Notes: generated by a model not told the origin, from the sequence alone. A stretch of DNA of 38,004 nt from Prevotella sp. UBA4339 (GCA_002393725.1 DGTJ01000062.1:1-38004), one strand, 5' to 3'. Shown: positions 18,398-27,389, counted from the stretch's first letter. A program made the numbers and translations.

Positions 18398-19507
18398 ATG
18401 AAACGATTCCTTCTCTTATGCCTGACATGCTGCGGTATTATCAGTGCCTCAGCCCAGACTCAGGAACAAGTGCTCAAGGCAGCACAGAAGACCAACGACT
18501 ACTTCATGATGAAGTACAGTGATCCTACCCTCCCAACAAACGTGAAGAAGATACGTCCTTCCTCACTTTGGACAAGAGCAGTCTACTACGAAGGTCTTAT
18601 GGCTCTTAATGCCATCGACCCCCAGCAGCGCTATCTGGACTACACCTTCAAGTGGTCAGACTTCCACAAGTGGACTCCACGTAACGGTGTCAAGACCACA
18701 GATGCCGATGACCAGTGCTGCGAACAGACATATATTGAATACAACCAGCTGACAGGCAAAGGGACCTTGGAGCAAATCAAGGAGAACCTCGCCAAGCAGA
18801 TGGCCTCAGACCGTGTTGACTACTGGACATGGATTGATGCAATACAGATGGCAATGCCCGTATATGCAAAGATGTATGCCATCACAGGTAACAAACAGTA
18901 TATGGACTATGCCATGAAGAGTTACCTGTGGAGCCGTAACACATGCGGAGGCGGGCTGTTCAACGTGAAGGAAGGCCTTTGGTGGAGAGACAAGGACTAT
19001 GTACCTCCATATAAGGAGAAAGACGGCAAGAACTGTTACTGGAGCCGTGGCAATGGCTGGGTATATGCAGCCCTCGTACGCTGCATGGACGTGCTCTCTC
19101 CAAAGGACAAGGCATACAAACAGCTGAAGAAAGATTTCCTGCTGATGAGTGCCGGACTGCTAAAGTGCCAGCATGACGACGGGTTCTGGCATGCAAGCCT
19201 GGTATCTGATGTCGACTATCCAGATCCTGAGATGACAGGAACCGCACTCTTCCTCTATGGCATGTCATGGGGAATACAGAAAGGACTTCTTAAAGCGAAT
19301 ATCTATCGCCCAGCTTGCGACAAGGCATGGAAGGCATTGGAATCATGCGTACATAATGACGGATTCCTCGGATGGAATCAGGGTACAGGAAAAGATCCGT
19401 CTGCAGGACAGCCCGTCACCTTTACCAGTGTACCAGACTTCGAAGACTATGGCACAGGATGTTTCTTGCTCGGTGCCAGTGAATACTACAAACTCATAAG
19501 CAAATGA
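18398..19507 (+). CDS. Second unsaturated rhamnogalacturonyl hydrolase, GH105 (YesR-like)
   Basis: The 369-residue protein has a signal peptide ending SASAQ (about 20). GH105 (alpha/alpha)6-barrel motifs are DADDQCCEQTY (102-112), WTWIDAIQMAMP (143-154, with candidate catalytic Asp147) and YWSRGNGW (214-221). It differs clearly from the GH105 at 1334-2755 in length and motif detail, so the two probably prefer different chain lengths or acetylation states; that is inference. Its stop overlaps the GH106 start by 4 bp (ATGA), suggesting translational coupling. Confidence 0.92.
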   Translation: MKRFLLLCLTCCGIISASAQTQEQVLKAAQKTNDYFMMKYSDPTLPTNVKKIRPSSLWTRAVYYEGLMALNAIDPQQRYLDYTFKWSDFHKWTPRNGVKTTDADDQCCEQTYIEYNQLTGKGTLEQIKENLAKQMASDRVDYWTWIDAIQMAMPVYAKMYAITGNKQYMDYAMKSYLWSRNTCGGGLFNVKEGLWWRDKDYVPPYKEKDGKNCYWSRGNGWVYAALVRCMDVLSPKDKAYKQLKKDFLLMSAGLLKCQHDDGFWHASLVSDVDYPDPEMTGTALFLYGMSWGIQKGLLKANIYRPACDKAWKALESCVHNDGFLGWNQGTGKDPSAGQPVTFTSVPDFEDYGTGCFLLGASEYYKLISK

Positions 19508-22170
19508 AACGACTGATATCTATATTTGCCGTGAGCTGCTGTGTGGCAGTAGCCCTCGCACAAAGCTGGCCTGCCCCCAATCCTGAGGCAAAAGCAGGTA
19601 CACGCTGGTGGTGGTTAGGATCTGCAGTGGACAAGGAGAATCTGCAGTGGACAATGCAGCAATACGCAGATCATGGTATTGGAGCCATCGAGATAACCCC
19701 ACTCTATGGTGTTCAGGGGAATCAGAAAAACAACATCCCTTACCTAAGCGACCGTTGGATGGAAATGCTGCGCGAAGTACAGCAGAACGGCAAGAAGATG
19801 GGCATAGAAGTAGACATGGCTACCGGTACAGGCTGGCCTTTCGGAGGTCCATGGGTTCCGCTGGAAGAGAGTGCTTCGAAGGTTATATTCGTTGATACAG
19901 CCTTTACAGGCACTCACGTGGAGAACCTGGCACTGCAAATCCCCGAGAAAGACAGGAAATACAGCCGCATAAACAAGGTTATGGCATACTGGCAGGGAAA
20001 GCCTTATGACGTGACACAATACGTGGAAGGTAACACACTGAACTGGAACCCAGGCTTGCTGCTGCAACAACAGATCAAGGAAACGAAAAACAAGACTGCC
20101 CGGAAGACACTACGTCTGAAGCTCAAAGAAATGGAGTCAGCCCAGTGGAGGGTTGTTGCTGCATATCTTCGCTATGGAGTGATGAAGGTGAAACGAGCTG
20201 CTCCTGGAGGTGAGGGCCTCGTGGTAGACCACTTCAACCGGAAGTCAGTTGCCAACTATCTCCGTCACATAGAAGAAGCCTTTGAACGGACAGGCACGCC
20301 ATATCCTCATACTTTCTTCAATGACTCATACGAGGTGAGCGAAGCTACATGGACACCAGACTTCTTCGCAGAATTTGAAAAGCGCAGAGGATATAAGCTT
20401 GAAGACTTCCTGCCCCTGCTCATTGAAGGCAACAGCAAGGTGGTAAGCGATTATAGGGAGACACTCGGTGACCTGCTGCTTGAGAACTTCACTCAGCAGT
20501 GGACTGCCTGGGCTCACAGTCATGGGGCCATAACCCGCAATCAGGCTCATGGCTCACCAGCCAACCTCATAGACTGCTATGCTGCCGTAGACATCCCGGA
20601 GATAGAAGGTTTTGGCCTTTCCGACTTAGGGATCAAGGGTCTGCGCACTGATCCGGGAAAGACCAGAAAGAACGACTCCGACTACTCGATGCTCAAATAT
20701 GCTCCTTCAGCAGCCCATATCTGTGGCAAGCCATATACTTCCAGCGAGACATTCACCTGGCTGACAGAGCATTTCCGCACCTCACTCTCTCAGCTGAAGC
20801 CTGACCTCGACCTGATGTTCTGTGCAGGAGTAAACCATATATTCTTCCACGGGACATGCTATTCTCCAAAGGATGACCCCTGGCCAGGATGGAAGTTCTA
20901 TGCCAGCATCGACATGTCTCCCACGAACTCTATCTGGCGCGATGCACCATACTTCATGCAGTACGTGGAGCGCTGTCAGAGTTTCCTGCAGTGGGGACAG
21001 CCCGACAACGACTTCCTTGTCTACCTGCCAGTACGCGACATGTGGAAGAAGCAGACCGACAAGCTGATGATGCAGTTCTCCATCCATCAGATGGGTAAAC
21101 TGGCTCCCGAGTTCATAAAGACAATCCTAAGCATCGACAATGCCGGATACGACTGTGACTATATCAGCGACCGCCTGCTGAGCAAGGTGACACTGAAGAA
21201 TGACATCAATCGCCTCGTAACAGGAAAAGGAACATGCTATAAGGCAATCATCATCCCTTCCGGCACCACCATCACTCCTGAGCTCAAGCAGACGCTCGAC
21301 CGTCTCTCCCCACTGGTAATCTACGGTGAGTCAGCAGAAGATATGGCACGTTTTGCAAAATCAGAGACGATGAAGAAGAATTATGGTCTGAAGGCCATCC
21401 GCCGCCAGAATGACACAGGATACCACTACTTTATCGCCAATCTCACTCCTGACGACATCGAGGCTGAAGTTCCTCTGGCAGTAGCTTTCGAGACAGGCGC
21501 CTTCTTCAATCCCCTTAACGGTGAGATCTCCCAAGTGGAAAAGACTGCTGACAACAAGATACACCTGAGTCTGCGAAGCGGCGAGAGCATCATCTTGCAG
21601 ACTTACAACAAGTGTCCACAGAATTTCGCCGCAGTAAGCAAGTCTTCTGCTTCTGCAGAAACAAAGTCATACCCTCTGAACGGACAATGGACCCTTAGTT
21701 TCACAGAAGAAGAGCCAAAAGTGGCAAAGACATTCACTCTTGCTGCTCTCCAGACATGGGAGACTCTTGATGACGATAATGCAAAAGTTACAATGGGCAC
21801 AGGTGTATACACCACGCATATCAAACTGAACAAAAAAGACATCAAACAGGCAAAGAGATGGAGGATAGACCTGGGTGACGTGCGCGAATCAGCCCGTGTC
21901 TACATCAATGGCGAGTTCATAGGATGTGCCTGGAGCGTACCTTACGTCCTCGACTGCAAGAATACTCTGAAGGCTGGTGATAACGTGATCCGCATCGAGG
22001 TTACCAACCTCCCTGCCAACCGAATTGCAGACTATGACCGTAAAGGTATAAAGTGGCGCAAGATGGAAGAGATCAATGTCGTGGACATCAACTACAAGCG
22101 AACCACATACGCAGACTGGACACCTGTACCAAGTGGCCTTAACTCCGAAGTGACGCTTATCTCTGAGTGA
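19504..22170 (+). CDS. Alpha-L-rhamnosidase, GH106
   Basis: The 888-residue protein has a signal peptide ending VALAQ. GH106 hallmarks: RWWWLGSAVDKENL near the N-terminus, HGIGAIEITPLYG, DMATGTGWPFGGPW, FCAGVNHIFFHGTCYSP and WPGWKFYASID, then a C-terminal galactose-binding-like beta-sandwich (VYINGEFIGCAWSVPYVL...NTLKAGDNVIRIEV). The family hydrolyses terminal alpha-L-rhamnose; here it should take the rhamnose exposed after GH105 removes unsaturated GalA. Last gene of the rightward operon, with the ATGA overlap to GH105. A 15-bp direct repeat (19620-19634 and 19640-19654) near the 5' end is read in two frames. Confidence 0.95.
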   Translation: MKRLISIFAVSCCVAVALAQSWPAPNPEAKAGTRWWWLGSAVDKENLQWTMQQYADHGIGAIEITPLYGVQGNQKNNIPYLSDRWMEMLREVQQNGKKMGIEVDMATGTGWPFGGPWVPLEESASKVIFVDTAFTGTHVENLALQIPEKDRKYSRINKVMAYWQGKPYDVTQYVEGNTLNWNPGLLLQQQIKETKNKTARKTLRLKLKEMESAQWRVVAAYLRYGVMKVKRAAPGGEGLVVDHFNRKSVANYLRHIEEAFERTGTPYPHTFFNDSYEVSEATWTPDFFAEFEKRRGYKLEDFLPLLIEGNSKVVSDYRETLGDLLLENFTQQWTAWAHSHGAITRNQAHGSPANLIDCYAAVDIPEIEGFGLSDLGIKGLRTDPGKTRKNDSDYSMLKYAPSAAHICGKPYTSSETFTWLTEHFRTSLSQLKPDLDLMFCAGVNHIFFHGTCYSPKDDPWPGWKFYASIDMSPTNSIWRDAPYFMQYVERCQSFLQWGQPDNDFLVYLPVRDMWKKQTDKLMMQFSIHQMGKLAPEFIKTILSIDNAGYDCDYISDRLLSKVTLKNDINRLVTGKGTCYKAIIIPSGTTITPELKQTLDRLSPLVIYGESAEDMARFAKSETMKKNYGLKAIRRQNDTGYHYFIANLTPDDIEAEVPLAVAFETGAFFNPLNGEISQVEKTADNKIHLSLRSGESIILQTYNKCPQNFAAVSKSSASAETKSYPLNGQWTLSFTEEEPKVAKTFTLAALQTWETLDDDNAKVTMGTGVYTTHIKLNKKDIKQAKRWRIDLGDVRESARVYINGEFIGCAWSVPYVLDCKNTLKAGDNVIRIEVTNLPANRIADYDRKGIKWRKMEEINVVDINYKRTTYADWTPVPSGLNSEVTLISE

Positions 22171-22174
22171 AAAC

Positions 22175-22209
22175 AAAAATCAGCAAGTTACTAGAACTTG
22201 CTGATTTTT
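22175..22209. terminator. Bidirectional terminator between GH106 operon and tRNA
   Basis: A 15-bp perfect stem (22175-22189 with 22195-22209; core ATCAGCAAGTT/AACTTGCTGAT) with loop actag, flanked by A-runs on the left and T-runs on the right. It ends GH106 transcription on the plus strand and, on the minus strand, lies just after the tRNA 3' end. Confidence 0.92.
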
Positions 22210-22211
22210 TG

Positions 22212-22285
22212 TAGCGGGAGCCGGGATTGAACCGGCGACCTCATGATTATGAATCATGCGCTCTAACCAGCTGAGCTATCCCGCC
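22212..22285 (-). tRNA. tRNA with CAU anticodon (probably elongator Met)
   Basis: The minus strand folds as a 74-nt cloverleaf: acceptor GGCGGGA/TCCCGCT (G1-U72 wobble), D-stem GCTC/GAGC, anticodon arm CATGA-TTCATAA-TCATG, T-arm GCCGG-TTCAATC-CCGGC, discriminator A; no encoded CCA. The anticodon is CAU. The anticodon stem lacks the three consecutive G-C pairs of initiator tRNA. Elongator Met is most likely; a tRNA-Ile with lysidine-modified CAU cannot be excluded by eye. Confidence 0.93.
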
Positions 22286-22305
22286 ATCATCTTGTTAAGC
22301 GGGTG

Positions 22306-22336
22306 CAAAGGTACTACTTTTTTTGAAACCAACAAA
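22306..22336 (-). promoter_or_regulatory. tRNA promoter (TTTG-N19-TACCTTTG)
   Basis: Minus-strand TTTG (22336-22333) and TACCTTTG (22313-22306) with a 19-bp spacer match the Bacteroidetes consensus, about 20 bp upstream of the tRNA 5' end. Confidence 0.8.
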
Positions 22337-22353
22337 ATTTTTCAGGAAAATAT

Positions 22354-22383
22354 TTTGTATTTCCATTATTTTTTGTAATTTTG
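22354..22383 (+). promoter_or_regulatory. Promoter of the START-like gene (TTTG-N18-TAATTTTG)
   Basis: TTTG at 22354-22357 and TAATTTTG at 22376-22383, 18 bp apart, divergent from the tRNA promoter. The leader to the ATG at 22431 is about 40 nt. Confidence 0.7.
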
Positions 22384-22430
22384 TGCCATAATTAGTGATC
22401 TCTTAAGACATAATTTACTACTCTAAGCAT

Positions 22431-22829
22431 ATGACAAAGCAGAGAATAGACATTGAATACCCTCTGACAACAAAGTCGCCAAACATCATTTGGGATCAGA
22501 TTAGCAGCGCCCACGGGCTGGAACGATGGTTTGCTGATCACGTAGAGGAGAACGAAGGTGTGTTTACTTTCACTTGGGGAGAGCCCTGGACAGAACAGGA
22601 CATCAGAACCGCCAAGATGATAGAATATGAGAAATATGACCATATTCGTCTGAAATGGGATACCGACGAGGATGAGGAGAACTACTGGGAAATGAGAATA
22701 GAGAAGAGTGACCTTACCCACTATCTGAACCTGCTGATTACAGACTTTGCTGAAGATGATGATGTCGACGGGCTGAAAATCCTGTGGGAGAGTAATCTTG
22801 ACAGGCTTCACAGAGCCAGCGGTCTATAG
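22431..22829 (+). CDS. START-like (SRPBCC/AHSA1-like) domain protein
   Basis: A 132-residue cytosolic protein without signal or membrane segment. The pattern matches the small Bacteroidetes START-like family: an N-terminal strand and helix (SPNIIWDQISSAHGLERWF), antiparallel strands (FTFTWGEPW, HIRLKWDT, YWEMRIEK), and a C-terminal helix (LKILWESNLDRLHRA). Members have a ligand cavity, but the ligand and role here are unknown. It is a single gene with its own promoter, followed by the promoter of the permease gene. Confidence 0.75.
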   Translation: MTKQRIDIEYPLTTKSPNIIWDQISSAHGLERWFADHVEENEGVFTFTWGEPWTEQDIRTAKMIEYEKYDHIRLKWDTDEDEENYWEMRIEKSDLTHYLNLLITDFAEDDDVDGLKILWESNLDRLHRASGL

Positions 22830-22889
22830 TTATTATTTAAAAATTGATAATAAAAGTCGTGAATGGGGCGTAATCTGAGTTTTTTGGAG

Positions 22890-22897
22890 TAACTTTG
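22890..22897 (+). promoter_or_regulatory. -7 box (TAACTTTG) of the LptF/LptG gene
   Basis: TAACTTTG fits TAnnTTTG, 10 bp upstream of the ATG at 22908, so the mRNA is nearly leaderless. No clear -33 box. Confidence 0.6.
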
Positions 22898-22907
22898 CAC
22901 GCTGATT

Positions 22908-24815
22908 ATGTTCCGGATAAAGAAATTAGACATATTCATCGTCAAGCAGTTCGCACTGCTCTTCGTGGGAACGTTCTTCATCTGCCAGTTTGTGCTGATG
23001 ATGCAGTTCCTGTGGAGATATGTTGACGACCTCATAGGAAAAGGACTGACCCTCGACGTGATGGCGCAGTTCTTTTGGTATATGGGTCTGATGCTGATGC
23101 CCCAGGCATTCCCTCTTGCAATACTGCTGTCATCGCTCATCGCCTTTGGAAATCTTGGAGAGAGCAGTGAGCTCACTGCAATAAAGGCTGCGGGCATCTC
23201 GCTGATGCAGGCCTTCAGGTCACTGATAGTCATTTCAATACTGACAGCCCTTGTATCATTCTATTTCCAGAATGTCATCGGGCCACAGGCCAATCAGGAC
23301 TTCTACCGACTGCTGCTGGGAATGAAGCAGAAGAGCCCAGAGTTGGAAATTCCCGAGGGCAAGTTCTATAACGGCATCCCAGGCTCAAACATCTACGTCC
23401 AGAAGAAAGATCTTGGGTCGGGCATGCTATACGGTATCATGATCTACCGGATGACAGGCAGCTACGAAGATGCAGCCATAATCCTGGCCGACTCTGGAAT
23501 GATGCAGGCTACGGCAGAGAAGAAGCATCTTCTTCTCACCTTGTACAGCGGAGAATGGTTTGAGAACATGCGCTCTCAGGATCTCGCCAACAGCGCAGCA
23601 GTACCCTATCGCCGCGAGACGTTCTCAACGAAAAGGATATTGCTTGACTTCGACGGGGAGTTCAACCTTGCCGACGTCAACGACATCGCCAGTGATGCCC
23701 GAGCCAAAGGCCTGGAGAAGATTCTGCACGACATCGACTCTATCAAGGAGTTCAACGACAGTGTAGGACATGCCTTCTACGCAGAAGCACTGAGGTTCAA
23801 CTATCGCAGACCTTCGCTCGACAAGAAAGACTCCCTTAAATCAATCAAGGAAGCGAGGACTGCGAAGATGTCGTTCGACTCCATCTATGCCCGCCTAAGC
23901 AACAACGACAAGCAGGCAGCACTGAAGAGCGGACTTAATAACATCCAGATGACGATGACAGACCTTGAGTTCAAAGGCGATTATTCCGAAGCCCTGCACC
24001 GTCGTGCGAGAAATCACGAGATCCAAGCTATCAAGAAATTCACGCTGTCGCTGACATGTATCATCTTCTTCTTTATAGGAGCCCCACTGGGTGCCATCAT
24101 ACGAAAGGGAGGACTGGGAGTGCCTGTTATCGTCTCGGTACTGGTGTTTATCGTGTACTACATTCTCGACAGTACCGGTGAGAAGATGGGACGCGACGAC
24201 CAATGGACCGTGTGGTATGGTATGCTGATCTCAACAGTCGTGCTTACACCACTTGCGGCATTCTTCACCTATAAGGCAAACAACGACTCGGTGGTATTCA
24301 ACATCGACCACTACAAGTACCTTGCGATGAAAGCTCTTGGCCTGCGCACGAAGCGACATATCTACCGCAAGGAAGTGATCATCGAGGACCCCAAGTACAA
24401 AGAGGACGCTTCACTCCTGGAGAGCATCAACAGCGATATCTACCAATACAGTAAAGCCCACAAGCTCCTGCACTGGCCAAATCCTATCAAAGTATTCTTC
24501 CGAGAGGGTGACGACCAGCGTATCGAAGAAATCAACAACCAGCTTGAGCTGGCCATAGAAGACTTGAGCAACAGCTCAGACAAGCAACTCCTTGCCGAGC
24601 TCAACAACTATCCAGTGATAGATCCCGATGCCCATACCCGTCCGTTCAAGAAGAAATGGATGAACGTCATCACAGGACTGTTCCTTCCCCTGGGAATATT
24701 CTTCTATTTCAGGATGATAAGATTCCGGATAAGACTATATAAAGACCTGCGCACGATACGTCAAACCAGTAACAAGATAATTCCCTTGGCACTGAAGTTT
24801 ACCCAAGAGCAGTGA
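22908..24815 (+). CDS. LptF/LptG-family LPS export permease (YjgP/YjgQ)
   Basis: A 635-residue inner-membrane protein. N-terminal spans lie at about 15-36, 56-80 and 102-122, with the family segment GESSELTAIKAAGISL just before the third. A long periplasmic beta region follows, then spans near 380-470 (LTCIIFFFIGAPLGAIIRKGGLG). With LptB and a partner permease, these proteins pull lipopolysaccharide out of the inner membrane. It is longer than the roughly 360-residue E. coli proteins: the periplasmic part has a charged insertion and there is an extra C-terminal tail with another hydrophobic segment (WMNVITGLFLPLGIFFYF). Whether it acts as LptF or LptG is not clear. RibBA follows after 34 bp. 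Confidence 0.92.
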   Translation: MFRIKKLDIFIVKQFALLFVGTFFICQFVLMMQFLWRYVDDLIGKGLTLDVMAQFFWYMGLMLMPQAFPLAILLSSLIAFGNLGESSELTAIKAAGISLMQAFRSLIVISILTALVSFYFQNVIGPQANQDFYRLLLGMKQKSPELEIPEGKFYNGIPGSNIYVQKKDLGSGMLYGIMIYRMTGSYEDAAIILADSGMMQATAEKKHLLLTLYSGEWFENMRSQDLANSAAVPYRRETFSTKRILLDFDGEFNLADVNDIASDARAKGLEKILHDIDSIKEFNDSVGHAFYAEALRFNYRRPSLDKKDSLKSIKEARTAKMSFDSIYARLSNNDKQAALKSGLNNIQMTMTDLEFKGDYSEALHRRARNHEIQAIKKFTLSLTCIIFFFIGAPLGAIIRKGGLGVPVIVSVLVFIVYYILDSTGEKMGRDDQWTVWYGMLISTVVLTPLAAFFTYKANNDSVVFNIDHYKYLAMKALGLRTKRHIYRKEVIIEDPKYKEDASLLESINSDIYQYSKAHKLLHWPNPIKVFFREGDDQRIEEINNQLELAIEDLSNSSDKQLLAELNNYPVIDPDAHTRPFKKKWMNVITGLFLPLGIFFYFRMIRFRIRLYKDLRTIRQTSNKIIPLALKFTQEQ

Positions 24816-24849
24816 CATTATAATATATTAATAAGGTATATATAGAGAA

Positions 24850-26061
24850 ATGGATGAAATCAGACTAAATACAATTGAAGAAGCCGTAGAAGACTTCAGA
24901 AACGGGAGATTCGTAATTGTGGTAGACGATGAAGACCGCGAGAACGAAGGCGACCTGATTATTGCCGCAGAGAAAATCACTGCCGAGAAGGTGAACTTCA
25001 TGCTGAAGTATGCCCGCGGTGTGCTCTGCGCCCCTATCACCCTTGAACGATGCAAGGAGCTGGACCTGCCACATCAGGTTCAGGACAACACCTCAGTACT
25101 CGGAACACCGTTCACTGTGACCGTAGACAAGCTTGAAGGTTGCACCACTGGAGTGTCAGCACACGACCGAGCAGAGACTATCAAGGCACTTGCCGATCCC
25201 TCCTCTACCCCACAGACCTTCGGCAGGCCCGGACATATCAACCCGCTCTATGCACAGGACAACGGAGTGCTAAGGCGCAGCGGACATACCGAAGCCGCCA
25301 TCGACCTCTGCAAGATGGCAGGGCTCTATCCTGCCGGAGCGCTGATGGAAATAATGAATGAAGACGGCTCTATGGCCCGCATGCCACAACTGACACAACT
25401 GGCCAGGGAGTGGGACATGAAGATCATATCCATAAAGGACATGATTGCCTACCGTCTGAAAAAAGAGTCGTTAATAGAGGTTGGCGACGAGGTGGACATG
25501 CCTACAGAGTACGGACATTTCCGTCTGATACCATTCCGTCAGAAGAGCAACGGGCTGGAGCACATGGCACTCATAAAGGGAGAATGGAAGGAAGACGAGC
25601 CGGTACTGGTAAGAGTACATTCCTCATGCATGACAGGTGACATCCTCGGATCAAAGCGCTGCGACTGCGGTGAACAGCTCCATAAGGCGATGCAGGCTAT
25701 CGAGAAAGAAGGCAAGGGAGTGGTGATCTACATGCAACAAGAAGGGCGGGGTATCGGTCTGATGAACAAGATCGCAGCCTACAAGCTCCAGGAAGAAGGG
25801 CTCGACACCGTTGATGCCAACGTACATCTCGGTTTCAAGCCCGATGAGAGAGACTACGGCTGCGGAGCTCAGATGCTGCGCCATCTGGGTATCCACAAGA
25901 TGCGCCTTCTCACCAACAATCCTGTGAAGCGCGTGGGGCTTGAAGCCTACGGCCTGGAGATTATCGAAAATGTCCCCATCGAGGTGACTCCCAACGAATA
26001 CAATATCAGATATCTTAAGACAAAGCAGAATCGCATGGGACACCTGCTTCACCTGAAATAA
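24850..26061 (+). CDS. ribBA: Bifunctional riboflavin enzyme RibBA: DHBP synthase / GTP cyclohydrolase II
   Basis: The 403-residue protein fuses two cytosolic riboflavin-pathway enzymes. Residues 1-200 are 3,4-dihydroxy-2-butanone 4-phosphate synthase (DRENEGDL at 29-36, RRSGHTEAAIDL at 142-153), which works on ribulose 5-phosphate. Residues about 205-403 are GTP cyclohydrolase II with zinc ligands Cys260, Cys271 and Cys273 (SSCMTGD, KRCDCGE) and the QQEGRGIGL loop (296-304). All key motifs look intact. It follows the permease closely and has no visible FMN riboswitch or promoter of its own, so it may be co-transcribed with it. Confidence 0.97.
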   Translation: MDEIRLNTIEEAVEDFRNGRFVIVVDDEDRENEGDLIIAAEKITAEKVNFMLKYARGVLCAPITLERCKELDLPHQVQDNTSVLGTPFTVTVDKLEGCTTGVSAHDRAETIKALADPSSTPQTFGRPGHINPLYAQDNGVLRRSGHTEAAIDLCKMAGLYPAGALMEIMNEDGSMARMPQLTQLAREWDMKIISIKDMIAYRLKKESLIEVGDEVDMPTEYGHFRLIPFRQKSNGLEHMALIKGEWKEDEPVLVRVHSSCMTGDILGSKRCDCGEQLHKAMQAIEKEGKGVVIYMQQEGRGIGLMNKIAAYKLQEEGLDTVDANVHLGFKPDERDYGCGAQMLRHLGIHKMRLLTNNPVKRVGLEAYGLEIIENVPIEVTPNEYNIRYLKTKQNRMGHLLHLK

Positions 26062-26111
26062 TGGCAAAATGTAAGTTTTCTCAAGGAAACGCAAAAAAAA
26101 TGCCACTTATC

Positions 26112-26143
26112 TTTCGTATTTAGAATATTTTTGATTACTTTTG
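26112..26143 (+). promoter_or_regulatory. Promoter of the aminotransferase gene (TTTC/TACTTTTG)
   Basis: TACTTTTG at 26136-26143 fits TAnnTTTG; TTTC at 26112-26115 is a one-mismatch -33 with a 20-bp spacer. The -7 lies downstream of the in-frame TTG at 26131, so translation starts at the ATG at 26164. Confidence 0.6.
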
Positions 26144-26163
26144 CAGCAAATTATAACTATTAT

Positions 26164-27357
26164 ATGGCACAATTATCCAATCGTCTGCAGCGTCTGGCAC
26201 CATCAGCCACGCTTGCAATGTCACAGAAGAGCGCTGAGATGAAGGCGCAGGGCATCGATGTTATCAATATGAGTGTTGGAGAACCAGACTTCAACACCCC
26301 CGACCACATAAAGCAGGCTGCAAAGCTTGCTATTGAGGAGAACTACTCCAAATATTCTCCCGTGCCAGGATATCCCAGTCTCCGCCAAGCCATCACCCGT
26401 AAGCTTGAGCGCGAGAACCACCTGCACTATACGCCCTCAGAGATACTGGTATCCAACGGTGCCAAGCAGAGTGTATGCAACACCATCATGGCTTTAGTAA
26501 ACGACGGTGAAGAGGTGATCATCCCAGCTCCCTACTGGGTCAGCTATCCCCAGATGGTAAAACTAGCAGGAGGCGAGCCAGTGATCGTGGAGGCAGGTTT
26601 TAGCCAGAACTTCAAGATGACCGCTGAGCAGCTGGAGGCAGCCATCACCCCAAAGACGAGGATGATTATCCTCTGCTCTCCAAGCAATCCGACAGGAAGC
26701 GTCTACAGCCATGACGAACTGAAGGCTCTTGCCGAAGTGATCCTGCGGCATGATGACCTGTTTGTATTGGCAGATGAAATTTACGAGCACATTAACTATA
26801 TAGGGAAGCATGAATCCATCGCCCAGTTCGACGGTATGAAGGAGCGTTCCATCATCGTCAACGGAGTATCAAAGGCATACGCAATGACCGGATGGAGAAT
26901 CGGATATATCGCAGCTCCGGAATGGATTGTCAAAGGGTGCAACAAGCTTCAGGGACAATACACCAGCGGTCCTTGCTCAGTGAGTCAGAAGGCCGCAGAG
27001 TTCGCATATACTGCCTCTCAGGAATGTGTAGAAGAAATGCGCCAAGCTTTTGAGCGCCGCCGCGACCTCATCGTGAAGCTTGCAAAGGATATTCCAGGCC
27101 TGGAGGTGAACGTGCCCGAGGGAGCATTCTATCTCTTCCCGAAATGTTCAAGTTTTTACGGGAAGACAGATGGTGAAACGACAATCAACAACTCTACAGA
27201 TTTCGCAATGTATCTGCTTGAGAAGGGCCACGTGGCAACTGTTGGAGGCGATGCTTTTGGTGACCCCGAGTGCTTCCGCATGAGCTACGCTACAAGTGAC
27301 GAAAATATCATTGAGGCTATGAAACGTATCAAAGAAGTGACCTCAAAACTACACTAA
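26164..27357 (+). CDS. Class I PLP aminotransferase, aspartate aminotransferase-like
   Basis: A 397-residue cytosolic fold-type I aminotransferase. Motifs: VGEPDFNTP near the N-terminus, SPSNPTGSVY (172-181) with the Asn that contacts PLP, Asp204 in LADEIYE, and Schiff-base Lys237 in NGVSKAYAMTGWRIGY. The family transfers the amino group between aspartate and 2-oxoglutarate; some relatives use aromatic amino acids or N-succinyl intermediates, so substrate is not certain. Start ATG 26164 is preferred because the promoter -7 box lies just before it. Confidence 0.93.
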   Translation: MAQLSNRLQRLAPSATLAMSQKSAEMKAQGIDVINMSVGEPDFNTPDHIKQAAKLAIEENYSKYSPVPGYPSLRQAITRKLERENHLHYTPSEILVSNGAKQSVCNTIMALVNDGEEVIIPAPYWVSYPQMVKLAGGEPVIVEAGFSQNFKMTAEQLEAAITPKTRMIILCSPSNPTGSVYSHDELKALAEVILRHDDLFVLADEIYEHINYIGKHESIAQFDGMKERSIIVNGVSKAYAMTGWRIGYIAAPEWIVKGCNKLQGQYTSGPCSVSQKAAEFAYTASQECVEEMRQAFERRRDLIVKLAKDIPGLEVNVPEGAFYLFPKCSSFYGKTDGETTINNSTDFAMYLLEKGHVATVGGDAFGDPECFRMSYATSDENIIEAMKRIKEVTSKLH

Positions 27358-27389
27358 ACATGTTTTTTTGAGTTAAAATGTGTTATTTC

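Noticed and set aside
24816..24849. FMN riboswitch before ribBA
   Set aside because: Only 34 bp separate the genes, too short for the conserved aptamer.
26078..26093. Small hairpin GTTTTC-tcaa-GGAAAC after ribBA as terminator
   Set aside because: Short stem with a wobble pair, followed by an A-run rather than T-run on the plus strand.
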